Assembly: GCA_963920765.1 (NCBI GenBank)
Contig: OY987248.1
Location: 1,307,001-1,371,000 of the forward strand
DNA length: 64,000 nucleotides
Reading direction: 5' to 3'
Source: Ulota crispa
Lineage: Eukaryota > Streptophyta > Bryopsida > Orthotrichales > Orthotrichaceae
Positions 35,507 through 48,269 of the stretch are shown one piece after another. Below the pieces are notes generated by a model, which had not been told where the DNA came from, ran no database searches, and was given only the letters and a program-made list of their open reading frames with translations. How positions within the stretch are numbered: position 1 is the stretch's first letter; the number at the start of each line of letters is the position of its first letter. Both the position numbers and the translations under genes were made by a program.

Positions 35507-37820
35507 CAACTTTGATGTGAGATTTCCCAAGAATTATTGACCTTCCGTAATTTAAAAGTTCTAGAAGGTTCTAGAAAAGGACGTGTAGTGAGTGCCTCCC
35601 ACTTAGTAATATAAATGTAGATTTTTTTGGAAAAAAAGACCAATTTTTTATCAGATAGTTTCAGGTTTCAACTAATTTTTTTGTAATTTCAACCCGTCGA
35701 CAATACACTAACCGCCAGTTCTCTCCAATAATGGGTCACCCAATAATGTGGGCTACACTAACATGACCGGTTATCTAGTACATGTTTACCATACAAATTT
35801 ATGATGATTCAAATCCAAATAGGAAGAGACAAGTGTACCCAAGTGTACTCAAGTGTACCCAAAATATGCCAAATGCTCAAGTGTGAGAAGATTGCAGAAG
35901 GAAAATCAATTGTGCAGTTTTGTACGTTGCATTCAATCAAACAATTACTGTTCCAGGGATGTGCAACTGTGGTCTACAATGGAAGTCCTTGACAAATTTG
36001 CAGAGAGAGTCAGAACTCAGAAGAGATGGCTACGTGCTACCTGCTGACAACACCCCCATCCTTTTAAAGGCTGAGTGATTTTTGCCTTTTACAAATTACA
36101 ATACCACCAGGGCTTTTTTTAAGATATCAACTTATGAAAGTAATGGCGATGATTTTTTATGGTAATTTACTTAGGTGGCTGTATCGGAAAATCACTTGAC
36201 TAAGCATGCTTAGTTCATGATAAAAGGTGGAGAGAATTTTGGCTATCAACGGTTTTGTATTACACAAGTAAGGAGGCACAAATGAAGTGTATTGGTTAAG
36301 ACTTTTGAAAAATTACTACATTTAAAGTGTGAGAGATGAAATCTGTGGTGAATAGGACACCCATATTATTTTGGTTGGAGATTAAGTTGGCGATGACACT
36401 CAACCGATAAGGGAATACATATATGGTCCTTAATCAAGGTTTGGCTATAGGTTTATCAATTACAAGTGAACATTGGCAAAAAAAACACTCTTTTTCACAT
36501 TTATTTCCTATAGTGATAGTGAAGCATAAATTTTCATGGTGAATTTTGGCTATTTTTAACCAATAAAAGAAACTCATTTACCACGGGTTGATAGTAGGAT
36601 TGTTCAAAAATATTTCAAAAAATTGGAAGTTGAAATGATTGGGAACTTCTTTTCTACATTTTTAAAAGTAAAACCGTTGTTCTTACACCAATAATTTTGC
36701 ATATGAGATTGTGGCCCTTGTTGTACTTTCTATTATAAGGAGTGCTAGAAGGTATTGTATCCCACAAGCAAAGTTGACATATATGTGTATGCGTGAGTGT
36801 GCACATGATTGTAAGTATATACTTTGACACAAAAGGCTTGGTAACTTGAATATTCTTCTAATGTTTCCAAAAAAATTTACATTTGTTTCTTTGAATCTTT
36901 TTCAAGTTTCTCTTATTTTGCACAAAGATTTTCCTTTTGAATGGATCATTTCACTAAAAAACCAGCTTCTTTTTTTGAATGAATTCTTGCTTGTTTGGCC
37001 CGTTCTTGATAGTCAAATTTCACCTATTAGGTTTCTAGAAACCAAGACTTTAGCTTCTTGACTCTTCACACTAGAGGTCAAAGTCCAAAGTTTCTCACCT
37101 CCATGACATCACTCGTTCATCCAAAACAAGTCCCTCTCAAGAAAAACTTAGGTCAAGCAAAAATAAAAACCCAAACTATGGTTTGGAGGCCATCAATTTT
37201 TTTTCATAAAATAATCAAAAATTAACAAGATCTTGGCTACAAGATTTGAAAGGCCTAATAAATGTTATGACTTTGGACTTTGGGCTTGGCCTTTGGAGGC
37301 TTTACCCTGTGGCCATTCAAATTGAGAGGCCATGGAAGGTCATTAGCAAGAGCTTGGCCTTTGGATTTGACCTTTGGAGGCTTCACACTAAGGGAGGCCA
37401 AAGGTGTCTAAAATATTTTTTTGTTGTTTATTTTCTACAAATTTCTTTGGCCTCTCAACAAAGTTTGGCCACTCAATCCCACAGCCTCTTGACTTGGTCG
37501 GCCATAGTGCAAAGCGGCCCTTATTGTTGAGGTAATATGGACTCAAACTTTGTTTGAAACGGCCCTATGTTTTGCGCAAACTATGTTGCACATGTTAGTT
37601 TGTAGATACCAAATGGAATAAAACTATAGTTTGTTTCTAAACAAAGATGAAAACCCAAGTCTGTGCCTATTTTGTAGTTGGTTGATTTTGATTATTATTT
37701 TTACGCTAGATTAGTTTGGGGTTTCTAAATCCAAATATGAATTCAAATTTTCTAAAGTTGGTCTTTAGTGATTAACCTCTAAACAACATTTTAGGTATTG
37801 GGGGCCAAACCCAAGCATAA

Positions 37821-37970
37821 ACGTAAGACCACCCATTCCTAACCCTTTAACAACTTGTCCCCAATTCCAACTTTATGTACCCAAGAAATACATTTCAAGA
37901 TTGAAATGTATATAATGAATACATTAAAGGTCAAAATTGGGGACTGATCGAGAATGGGTGATCTTACCTT
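37821..37970. mobile_element. Short MITE, about 150 bp
   Basis: Left AACGTAAGACCACCCATTC and right the inverse of AAGGTAAGATCACCCATTC; inner arms continue with GTCCCCAATT. No secure target duplication. Confidence 0.55.
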
Positions 37971-38402
37971 ATAGGAAGATCAAGAAGCAAATATAGAGAT
38001 TGCACATGCAAGCATCACCAATCAAATGAAGAAACAACCACATAAATCAATGGGAGATTTGAGCAAAAATTCAAATGATTTTCAATACTTTTACGTGTAC
38101 AATGCAATCAAACATGGAAAATTTTAATATTGCAAATAAGTATAGTAAATGATTGGCAATTGAGTTGAATCAAGGTACCCTAGCGTAGACTACCGCAATT
38201 AAGTGGTTTCCTACTTTCCTTGCACAAAGAAAGATTCTTTAAAACACAAAGCCCCTTGGATTAAATATGTTGCTTATGGATTAATTTCTAAACTTCTACA
38301 ATTTTTGCCAAGTTTGGGATTCACAAACAGGTGTATTAGCAAGCCAATATTTTTATGGCCTTAGGCTCTTATTGTAAATTGGCCTCGTCATGATATTATT
38401 AA

Positions 38403-39319
38403 CTTGTAAAGTACCAAGCCTCCTTTTTTAGCAACATAGCAAATTTGGGCAAGTACTTGTGACTGGTTGAAATTTGGTTGAAATTTTGATAGAATGTGGG
38501 AACAAGGTTTTTTTTTCATATGCACTAAATTTCATGATATTTGGAAATACAAATAAGAAGATATGACCTAATATATTGTTTTTTCACTTGTCGGCCAGCT
38601 AGGCAGATTCTAAAAAACCATTTTTTTTAGAATTTTGATTTTGAAATTGGTTAAGGAGCTTTACATGAATGTGGAAAACTTTGAACCATTCCATTTTGAT
38701 CAATGAGATGAAAGTTATGAGGAGTTTTTGTTTGTGGGCAATTATGAATTCTCTAATCTAAAATAAAATTTGCGGTCCTTTAATTTACTCAATTTTTGTT
38801 TTCTTGAAAAAAAAAAAAAACCAAAAGATGTAGATGTAGGTTGTATATTACAACATTACAACCATTGAGATTGGCATTTTTCATTACTATAATTAAATTC
38901 TTAACAATTTTATGTTTTGAATCATTCTCCATGCCACTTCATTTTATTTACTATGTTTTTTCCCATATGCTGTACAATTCCAAATGATTTGAAACTTTTT
39001 TGGCATGTACCCTACTTAGGTGGAATATGGAATCTAGGGAAACACCACCCCGAGGACCTTTTTTCCTTAGGAGTTTCACCTTCTAAAGAGTAGCTGCATG
39101 ATTTTTCAAAAGCCATTTCTCAGTATTCAAACCATTGTGTCTTCCAATCCACACTGTGAAAACTTCTAAACATTTTTCCACGTCTTCTAAAACTATTTTG
39201 CTACAAGATCCTACTGTCACATATGCATAAAAATGTTTTTGTATTCATATTTGATTGATGCTCTAAAAATGGCAGTTTCAAAGTGTAATTGGTGAAAACG
39301 TTGCTTGCTCCTTTACGGG
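38403..39319. mobile_element. TTAA-flanked piggyBac-like element, 917 bp
   Basis: TTAA at 38399-38402 and 39320-39323. The left end is degraded (CTTGTAAAGTACCAAGCC), the right end is the inverse of CCCGTAAAGGAGCAAGCAA. The interior follows the element at 50859-51763 in the same direction nearly end to end (for example GAACAAGG/GGACGAGG, CCATTTTGATCAA, ACAAGATCCT). Confidence 0.8.
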
Positions 39320-39323
39320 TTAA

Positions 39324-41076
39324 GCCATTAGCCAGTGTACGGAACTGTCAGCAAGGAGTAATTCCGGTGAAATTCCAGCCTGCTGCAAACAAAACATGGA
39401 TTTCGTTCTGACTTCATTAGCTCTGCAGGCATAATTTGAAACTTTTAATTACTCCGTACTAAGTTTGCTGCACTCCTGCAATGCCAGTTTGAAGATGTGC
39501 AGAAGCAGGGAATTTGTTTGTTTATTAAATTTTGGCACTGAGGAAAGCGATCTTTGCTAGAGTCACAAAGCTATTTACATCCATACATATGGATGCCATA
39601 TGCAAAATAGGACGAAACTTTTATTTTTATGTCTAAATTAGTCCACATTCATCCAAATAAATGAACGTCATCTTCTCATTATGAAGTATTTGAGCAATTT
39701 CATTTGCTGAAAAAGGAAAAAACACTTTGCCAAAACTTCTCTAAATTTTTTTTTGCATGCTTTCAAGTGAAATTGCACAAAGAAGAAGCCTTATCATTAG
39801 TCAACATTTGGTGCCCAAGTGGGCATGAGTGGCACCTAGTTTTGATATGGTAGCTTGGTGCTCCAACACCATGATTTCTACAAGTGTGTGCAAGAGCTAA
39901 AATGGGGGAATTGGATGGGTTTGAATCACAGTTTCCTTTTGATTTTTTGATTTTTCAGATATTGAGCACCATGCACCCTTGAATACATGCACGTATTTGA
40001 AATTTAATAAAGAAGAAGCAATAGAGGCATCCATGTGTACCAAACCATCCATAGAATTTGCTATAGTTTGTAGTTATGTTTAAGCACAGGCAGTTTACCC
40101 TATTATCACTCAGCTCCTATTATAATTCCTCTATCTTCAAAAAATCATATCTTTTAGGGTTTAGTTTCAAATCCAAGATTACATGTATTGTAAGAAAGGT
40201 CTTAGAGTCCTTTATTAGTAGTGCAATTTTTGTTCCATTTGATCAAAATTTGCAAAAATCTAGCATATTAGCTATGAAGACCTCAATTAGATATACAATT
40301 TATTTCCCCAATGCCTTAGCTATAACAATGTCAATTGCAAAATACCCACAACAAATAAAAGTTGTCAACTACTTTAGTATTTATGAATGACCACAAACTC
40401 ACAAAGGTCAAGGAAAGGAAGAAGAAGTTCAAAGATGAAAATGACAAAATATTATCATGTATGACACTGAAAACCTCTAAGGAAGTGATAAGTGATAATA
40501 GGGCAATTTCAAATTTGGGCTAAACCTTGACCTTACCTCATTGAAACCTTGATAACTAACTCATACTTCACTCACTTAGAAATTTGGAACTTGCTACAAA
40601 ACCTTGACTTGATTATCTTTGAGATGAGACCATAACCATGTCATTTGACATATTATAACTATTTTTTTATTGATTTTTTGTCTAAGGCCCAATGATAATA
40701 GGGTAAACTACCTGTATTGGAGAATGTAATGTTTCTTGAGAAGGGTTTGGCATTTTTGTATAGGGTAAGGAATTGTCCACTACAATTTTTTTGATGTATG
40801 GCCGGTCTTGCTGCATAAAGTGTGCAGGACGGTGCCGTAAGCACGTAGGACTCTGGGGGCTGACATTAAAAAAAAAATCTGCCGTGGAAATCTTTTTGGA
40901 ATCTTTTGGGAATCTCTAATATAGAGATTGGAGTAAAGAAATGGTAGGAGGATGAATGTTCCATATGCAGGAAATCTTGCCTAAGATTGAATTAACTCAT
41001 ACGGGCTTTCACTCATAAGGCATCTACTCAATGAAAACTGTAGAAATTATGGACAATCGTCACTTGCCCTTGTCAT
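39324..41076. other. Gene-free stretch
   Basis: AT-rich. The 104-codon open frame at 40076-40390 has no recognisable domain. I see no paired terminal repeats. Confidence 0.35.
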
Positions 41077-42616
41077 TTAATCCTTTAGCGCTCATGGTTG
41101 ATTGGGGGGGCGGGCAGGCTTGTTTGTGGTTTTTACGAGAGAATTGGATATAACCAAAAATCGTGGCCACTTCTTGGAGATCTGACCGTACTGATTTGTT
41201 CATCTCACGCTGCTTCTACAAGGTGCTTGTTTTTGGGTAGAACTATGGTTCACTGTGCTAGCATATAACACATCTGTGGTTACATACGGCCTAATTTTTG
41301 TATAGTACAAGTGCTGTACATATGCAGACCGTATTTCTTTGCATAAAATTCTTTGACGCTGTAAAATTGACAAGTAGTGTTTCTTTCCATGTGAGTCCAT
41401 TCAACGGTCAGTTGTTTCCCTGAATTGAACGTGACAACGGCATTCCTGAATATTGCCAGGTGGATTTGGCGTATGCATTGAGAGCGAGGCAGTTCATGTG
41501 AACGCCAGCGGTTACAAGTCTCGGCAAGTTGGAGGAACATAACTGCTCCCCGATACCCTATTCTACAATACTTTGAAAACAAAAACAGCCGCAACAACTG
41601 ATTGCACATCACAAAGCCAAGAGAAGTGAAATTTCAAGGAAGATCATTGCAAGCAGTTCCAGCAAGGTACACACTCAAAGTTCAAAATGATCAACTACAA
41701 GCATGGGCAAAGCCTTCATTGTGACAATTCACCTAGAGATTCCTATGATTGGTTGCAAACTCCTGTACGCAATGCGGTTTAGTGACTGACAGAAACCAAG
41801 ACCACATCTTTGCCGGCACTCCTCGTATACACACTAATTGGTCAGGAACATCATACGCCACGTCTTGCACTTAAGAAGGGAACCCACAATCAGACTGCCA
41901 CAATGACAATACAAGGAGGATCAACAGAATTAGCAGCATGAATTGTGCGGAAGACTGAATACATTCTAATCAACAAGTAACCACCGACTGCAGTACTGAA
42001 AGGGGTCAAAGTGTACTGCAAGGAGGCAGGCGCTATCCGTTGCATGTACTAGAAACCAAACTAAAAATGGGAGATGCGGCACTTCTGTCAAACAAGCTGA
42101 AATCACAATCTCCCACCACAACGGCATCACTCACATGAACCTAGATCTCAAGCTATCACGAATGACTTTGGATCTTACTAGCATCCGCCAAGAAGAACAA
42201 CGCAAGTAAGCACGTTCAACTCACAAACTCATGAATTACATGCCATCCCACAAAACAGGATTTACAAGGTGCCGATGCATTCAATCCTCCCGCCTCCTCC
42301 GCCATGACATGCTCTGAACACACCAGTGACCTACGCCTGCTTGAAACTAGAAACTACCACTCCTCAAAAAGTCAAGATAAATAGCAAATCCTCCCTCCCA
42401 TTCACTGTACGCCATTTGGGTCAAAATTGAGGTGCCATGATTGAGTAGCAACTCCCTCTGGTTGGCTTGGTTTAGCACATGAAATCAAGGGTAGTAAGCG
42501 GACAAACGACATCTTCATGGACAATATGGCTTCAGTGATGCAAAATTCACGGAAGGGTTTACTGCAGCATGTTGAAAAGGCCACTTATCGGTGATGAAAG
42601 CTAGATCATAACCTAG

Positions 42617-44668
42617 CTAAACAGACATCCTCCAGGTGTGAAAAAACTCAAAGTACTCCACTACACACAAATGAACACCTTCACATTGCCGGCAAATGTA
42701 AAAATAACGACGCTTGCAAATAGAACACACTCGCCTCAGGTTTGTCTTATGTGGGACATGGCTGTGCCCCACAGCAGTGGGCCGTTCTAGAACTACACAA
42801 ATTGCCCTTGAGGTTCCTTCTGCTTTGTAGGGCCGTCCCATCAAGGAGTACTCCAGACGTAGCTGGAACTCCTTGTGGGTAAGGGGTCTCTCCCCCAATG
42901 TCTTAGAAACGTCCCTTTGCACTGTGAAAGCGTTGTCACATTGGCGTCCAAGCAAAAGAAAAATACTCTATGCCATCATTTCTTGGTGGCAATTTGTGTA
43001 CTGTAATAAGACCAATTTTGATCTCCGACGTTGACTCCCCCCATCATTTGAGAGTAAAGGATCTGGATTGGAGATGTTGGCACCTCCAACACCTTCCGGC
43101 CAGAGACACGGTTGGTCACAATACCACCTTGCACCATTGAGTCAGCTGCCGTGGCCAAGAAGTAAACCCCATTTGAGTCCTGCCAATGGATTTTTGCCAT
43201 TCTCATATCCCTATGCACTCAGATGTGTGGAGTATCGCGCGGCTCATCGTCGGTAATGTCAAGGCTTGTTGGAAATCCCTTTTGTTCTTTCTTTGCAATC
43301 CCAACTGTGTAAAACCCACGGGCTAAGAGATCATCAAAAAAGAAAGGCAAGGTGAAATAGTTGTCACACTTGACAATATACCATTTCTCTTCTAACTCCC
43401 TTGTCAAATGGCAAACCACCTATCCAGCCATGCCAATCTGGGTGTCACCAACATCATCGGGCTATGTGTTGTCCTTCCCTATGTAAATCTCCAATCTATA
43501 AAAGTAACTGCTTACTGAATATGCCATTGCCCAGATCTTGATCCCATGAGTGATATGCTTGGCAAGGAGGTATTGCTTGAAAGTGCAAAACTTCCTGTTG
43601 TAAGCCACCATGCACTCATCCACAGTAATGCAGGGTGATAGATTCCTGAACTGTTGAAATTGTGACTCCACATGCTCCAAGATCCACCTGCACTTGCCGA
43701 TTGGGTCATACAAAGGGCTATTCTTGTCTGTCACGTAATGATACCTAGAGGTCATGTGCAAGCATCTCAAGGTGTACTCAAAGCGCTAGTGTGCCATTGT
43801 GGAAGAGTCATCTTCGCAATGCAGAGCACCATGTCCACGTCTCCAATAATCTCAAATGGAAGGTTGGTATCGAATGTTCATTAGATAGCAAATCCTTGTG
43901 AATTGGCAGAATTCCTCCAATGTGATGGGATCCACTACAAACTCCCCCCCCCCTTTCGTTTCCCTCTGCTAGAGTCAACATAGTTAGCGTACCTGTTACT
44001 TTCTTGCACTACCTTACGTTGCAAGGCTTTGTCCCAGTATAGCAAAAGTAATCAATAGGGTGCAGGAGGGATTCAATGGGCAGGTCATTGCTAGGCCCTG
44101 GTTTGTCTCCTTTGAAAGGTTCCTATGGCAGTAAGGACCACATGCATGCATGCCAATTTGCTTCACTGTATTTCAAGTCGAGGTCCACCCTCTCAAGATC
44201 TGCTCCAAGGGGGTAAACTTTGAGTTTCCTATATAAAGCTAGTGGTTGGTCCTCCTGACCACCAACAGAACTTCCATTGCTGAAGAGGCTGTCAATATAG
44301 TCACTTCCCAAATCCGATAACTCCAGGTCCCAATCATGGGCGAAGTCACTGTCTGCGACCTCCTAGGACCAAGACCCACCAACATTCTTGTCAGCAGACT
44401 CAACGTTCGGACCTCCAAAATTGGATGAAGCATCTGGTGCTGGACCAACATCACCACCAATTGCAAGCACTACTCTTTGGTGAACCTCCTCAAGAACATT
44501 GTGCAATAGGGCCTGGACTCCCAAGTACAAACCAAAATCAATGTGAACAAAATTGCCTTCATTGGGAAGCTCTGTGAGGATTGTACCTATGGTAGTTGGG
44601 TAAGGGACGTTGAGCACTTCCCTGCCCCAAACAAAGTCGTGGAGTGACACCTTCACCGTGCATCCCAA
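42617..44668 (-). pseudogene. piggyBac-like transposase (DDE_Tnp_1_7 type), decayed
   Basis: Read on the minus strand the order is: acidic N-terminal part (44668 to about 44100); the RYANYV ... ITLEEFCQF, MNIRYQPSI, DYW and RFEYTLRCLHM segment typical of the family (about 44000-43750); SPCITVDECMVAYNRKF with the first catalytic Asp; LLAKHITHGIKIWAM; IVKCDNYFTLPFFFDDLL with the second Asp; then MMGGVNVGDQ, where the family has GGVD, so the third catalytic Asp is Asn (AAC). After that come TKK-stop-WHRVFFF, a frameshift near 42.95 kb, and a C-terminal Cys-rich tail (CSICKRRYFYICRQCEG, then HLC) like the zinc-binding tail of piggyBac transposases. At least seven in-frame stops and two frameshifts. 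Several stops lie where Trp is expected. Confidence 0.85.
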
Positions 44669-44669
44669 A

Positions 44670-46100
44670 TCACGATGGGCTCACAAAGTAGGAGGCGTAT
44701 ATGCCCTGGGATATGTCGCAGCTACTCTGGCCGATTCATCCCCGCTTGACATTTGCTCTAGAAGGCTTGCCCGCCCTTGACCTCAACCACGGCTTCCCGC
44801 CCTACCTCAACCATGACCACGCCCTCCTCCCCTACCTCAACATGAACTTTGACTTTGCGGGAGGGTTGGGGTTGCTATCCTCACTGATTTGTCATTTACC
44901 TGCACCATGCACAACAAGAGTCAACTGATCGCATTCTAGGCTAATCAAAATCACAGCCGTGAAAGATGAGGAGGTTATGTTTCCACGCAGAGATAGACCA
45001 GAAGGCCTCTAATGGAAGGTATTGGACCTAGGGTACTTGCTGGTGGGATTTTTGATATTTGTTATGATAATAGTAAAGATATGCAACTCAAGACTAATAT
45101 GAACGTGAAATCTGGGGTAGGACTAGCATGTATAGAACCGCAATGAACATCCATTCCTTGATATAGAATGCTGAAGGAAGAAGAGACAAACAGCAAATGG
45201 TAGATATTGAAATGTACTTGGGTCATTGGAGGCTTGCATTTGCGAGTGTATTTGCGTTTCTTCTTGGGGGATGGGCATGTTGTCCTATATCTGGCTTGTA
45301 CTCCCCTTGCTGCGCGCCCTGGCTTCCGCGGATTCTTCCCCATCGACGCCCTCACGTGACTTCTGCTTTCTTGTATACTTGCGTTTGGGCTTTAGCATCT
45401 GGATAATGTTGCTGGGTGCAGCCACCAAGTTCTCCTTTGCAGCACCTGTAGTTGGGCTGTCGATGCTCATTGGGAGTGCAAGGCATGGCATTGTACTTGA
45501 TTCTGGCACCTTTCCATGCAACACCTGCACAATTGACCCTCTGTGCATCCGTCCATGAGGGACCTAGATGTTATATTGGCCTCCCATGCGCCCCCCCACT
45601 CCCAACACAACATCACGGAAAGACAATGGTCCGCAAATGGACGTGTAGCTCCTCTAGGAATCCATCATGGCTACCTTTGATGCGCTTGGGCCCCCAACCG
45701 AGCAACTTTGTTGTTTGCCAATAAAATAAGTACCACATCTGCGCCCCAGACAAGTCCTCCAAATTGTTGAATCCTCGAGCACCATTGGGAATTGGATGCC
45801 GAACCAAGTAGCTCCGCACCAGGAACCCAAATAACACTCGCCGTTTCTCCGCGGGAAGTCGCTTGCTTTTTGCCCAGTTGCCCAAGCCGGTGATTGTGGG
45901 AGCAAACTCTGGAGGAGGAGGAGGAGGCCAGATGTCTCCATGGCGGTGTACATTTATCCCTCTCCCAACGCCACCCATTCTCCAGGAAGCTTGTAGCCAC
46001 ACAATGAATGAACTCAAACGGCGGCACTCTTTGTGATCGACGGAAGTCTCTATGAACAACGGCACTCTTAGCAATTATGTCTCCTTACAAGTTAGTGGCT
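44670..46100 (-). pseudogene. Upstream coding remains of the piggyBac-like element, with AT-hook-like basic motifs
   Basis: Three minus-strand open pieces (46074-45613, 45548-45285, 45355-45062), in different frames, lie upstream of the transposase in the same orientation. The first contains LPAEKRRVLFGFLVRSYL and a segment rich in W, Y and G that I do not recognise. The others carry KPKRKYTRKQKSR and SPKKKRKYTRK, short basic motifs that could bind DNA. They may be a lost N-terminal extension of the transposase or a second element gene. GC content here is higher than in the flanks. Confidence 0.4.
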
Positions 46101-46808
46101 ATGGTGGGTAGCTCCGCAAGATGAAATATGAGAGTGATTGGCGCCTCTATGCTAGCTGTCCTCGATGTGTGCCGCGTGTAGCGAATCAACACGAAATCCA
46201 AAGAACAATCCTTCTTTCTGCTACCGCTGAAGCGCTGCAATTATTTGTTGGCTTGCCCTAACCCGCAATCTCAAAACCCTAACACCTCAAACTCCTCGCA
46301 GCCATGAAGGTGCTCTAAATCCCTCAGCAGTTCCCCTCTCTAAACAGCTAAACCGCCTCAAAAGCTCTGCTATGAAGAGCGGAGCTTGAACTTCACGCCG
46401 AGAACGCCTTGGATTCAGTGTCGACCCATCCTTGTCACCCCACTGCATTTGCCAGCAAGGACAACTTCTAACATTCAATCAAAGCTCCCAGAGAGTTCCC
46501 GGGCGCCGTTCCTAGTTCTCAGTGTTAGTCGGAATGCCTCGTCAACGCGTATAGAACGCCATCTTTATTGTTTGTGAGTATCTTTTGTACAATGAGAATT
46601 CCATTTGAACCCCCATATGTTAGTTTTTTTACTCCCATTTTCAAATGACAGCAGCCCTCCATCTAAGACATGTCACAATCGATTGGTTTCTTTATTCCCC
46701 ATATCCATTTCATTTGGCCACCACCTGAACTTGGAGCAGATTTTAATGCAACCTTTGAAAAGTATCAAGATCGACCATAATCAGGTCAACCAAGCGTTAA
46801 AGGGTTAA

Positions 46809-47120
46809 AGGAATCCTCAAGCTAGGTACTTGAGTTCGTTTTTTCTTCCCCAATTGTTTTTGGAGTGTCATGACAGCCACTGCCATAATGCCAAAATGCC
46901 AAACAAAACTTGCCCAGAAAAAAGCTGGATTGAGTTTGATTCCAGAAAATATTCTCACATCTGGTGGCTAATTGTGCATGCCACGTCATCAATGCTCCTT
47001 TGGTGAGTGTGAAATTACAGGCGGGTGAACCTCACTCAGAGTTTTTTCTTTTCTTTTCAATGAAAATAGGGCAATGCAAAAAACAATCCTTACCTCCACA
47101 GTGATAAAACCTATTTATCA
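46809..47120. other. Stretch between the piggyBac-like element and the satellite
   Basis: Nothing recognised apart from small CCAAAATGCC/CATAATGCC repeats. Confidence 0.3.
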
Positions 47121-48265
47121 ATGGATGTTGAGCCAAGCATATGGATGTTGAGCCCAACATACGGTTGTTGAGTTCAACACATGAATGTCGAGTCCAACAT
47201 AAGGATGTTGAATTTAGCATATGGATGTCAAACCCAAAATTTGGATGCAAAGTTTAGCATATGAATGCATACTTCAGCTTATGGATGTCAAGTTTAGCAT
47301 ATGGAGGCAAAGTCCAGCAAATGGATGTCTATTCTAGCATATGGATGTTGAGTTGAACATATGCACATCAAGAGAAGAAAATTGTGTATGTGTCAACAGA
47401 AACATAATGACATTTTTTTGTAATATCTTGTTTTTAGTGCAAAACCATGCGTTGGCCAATGCAAACAAATGCACAAGAAACATGTTAACACAAAAAACAT
47501 CATTCTATTTTTATTGACAGTACAATTTTCTTCTAGTGACATAGGAATGTTAATTCTAGCATATGGGTGCCAATTCCAGCATATAGGTGCCAAGTTCAGC
47601 ATATGGATGCCAAATATAATTTATGGATGTAGAATCCAACATATGAATATTTACTTTAGCACATAGATGCTAACTCTAGCATATGGATGCCAAGTCCAAC
47701 ATATAAATTAATGCCTACTTCAGTATATGGATGTTGAATTTAACATATGGATGTTGAGATCAGCATAAGGATGGTGATTCTAGCATATGGATGGTGACTC
47801 TAGCATTTGGATGCCAAGATCAACATTTATATGGATGCCGAGTCTAGCATATGAATGCCCACTTTAGCACATGAATGTTGAGCCTAGCATATAAATGCCA
47901 AATCCAGCATATGAATGTCCACATCATATGGAAGCATATGGATGTCAAGACCAACATTTAAATGACTATTTTTGCATATGGAAGTTGAGTCCAGCATATG
48001 AATGGTAAATAAACACCTAGATGCCGAGTTCATCATATGAATGCCCACTTCAACATATGGATGTTGAATCTAGCATATGGATGCTTAGACCAACATATGG
48101 ATGATTGTATATTTCAGCATATGGACGTTGTGTTTAGTATATGGATGTTGAGTCTAGTTTATGGATGCTTAGACCACATATGTTCATTTTAGCATATAAA
48201 TGTTGAGTCTAGCATATGGATGCTAAGTTCAACATAAGGATGGCGTATTTAGTAAATGCCAACTT
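47121..48265. repeat. Satellite-like tandem array, unit about 21-22 bp
   Basis: Dozens of diverged copies of AGCATATGGATGTTGAGTCY, alternating with CCAAGT/CCAACT variants. Interrupted by an inverted-repeat element at 47373-47534. The array continues at 49178-49310 on the far side of a TTAA element, so it was one array before that insertion. No coding meaning; spacing and divergence do not fit a CRISPR. Confidence 0.85.
47373..47534. mobile_element. Small inverted-repeat element inside the satellite, 162 bp
   Basis: Termini AGAAGAAAATTGT in inverted orientation; arms continue (TGTCAACAG/TGTCAATAA, AATGACATTTTTT/AATGATGTTTTTT). It separates satellite copies on both sides. Confidence 0.65.
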
Positions 48266-48269
48266 TGAA

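Larger units (their letters stand above)
34184..38398. other. Gene-free stretch with small repeats
   Basis: No gene recognised. It holds a poly-T tract (34840-34862), followed by TATACTAGTATACATGCACA at about 34878, which read on the minus strand looks like a second Helitron-type end (hairpin then CTAG). GTGTACCCAA-like 11-bp repeats lie at 35833-35865. Direct copies of GCTTGGCCTTTGG sit at about 37284 and 37353. Confidence 0.35.
41081..46804 (-). mobile_element. piggyBac-like transposon with transposase remains, 5,724 bp
   Basis: Bounded by TTAA (41077-41080 and 46805-46808). The termini TCCTTTAGCGCTCATGGTTG and, inverted, CCCTTTAACGCTTGGTTGAC are inverted repeats and resemble those of the short TTAA elements in this window. 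It is the only TTAA element here that encodes a transposase (minus strand, 42617-44668). A further 2 kb upstream of the transposase is GC-richer and holds fragmentary open frames. The coding part is decayed, so the copy is no longer autonomous. Confidence 0.85.
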
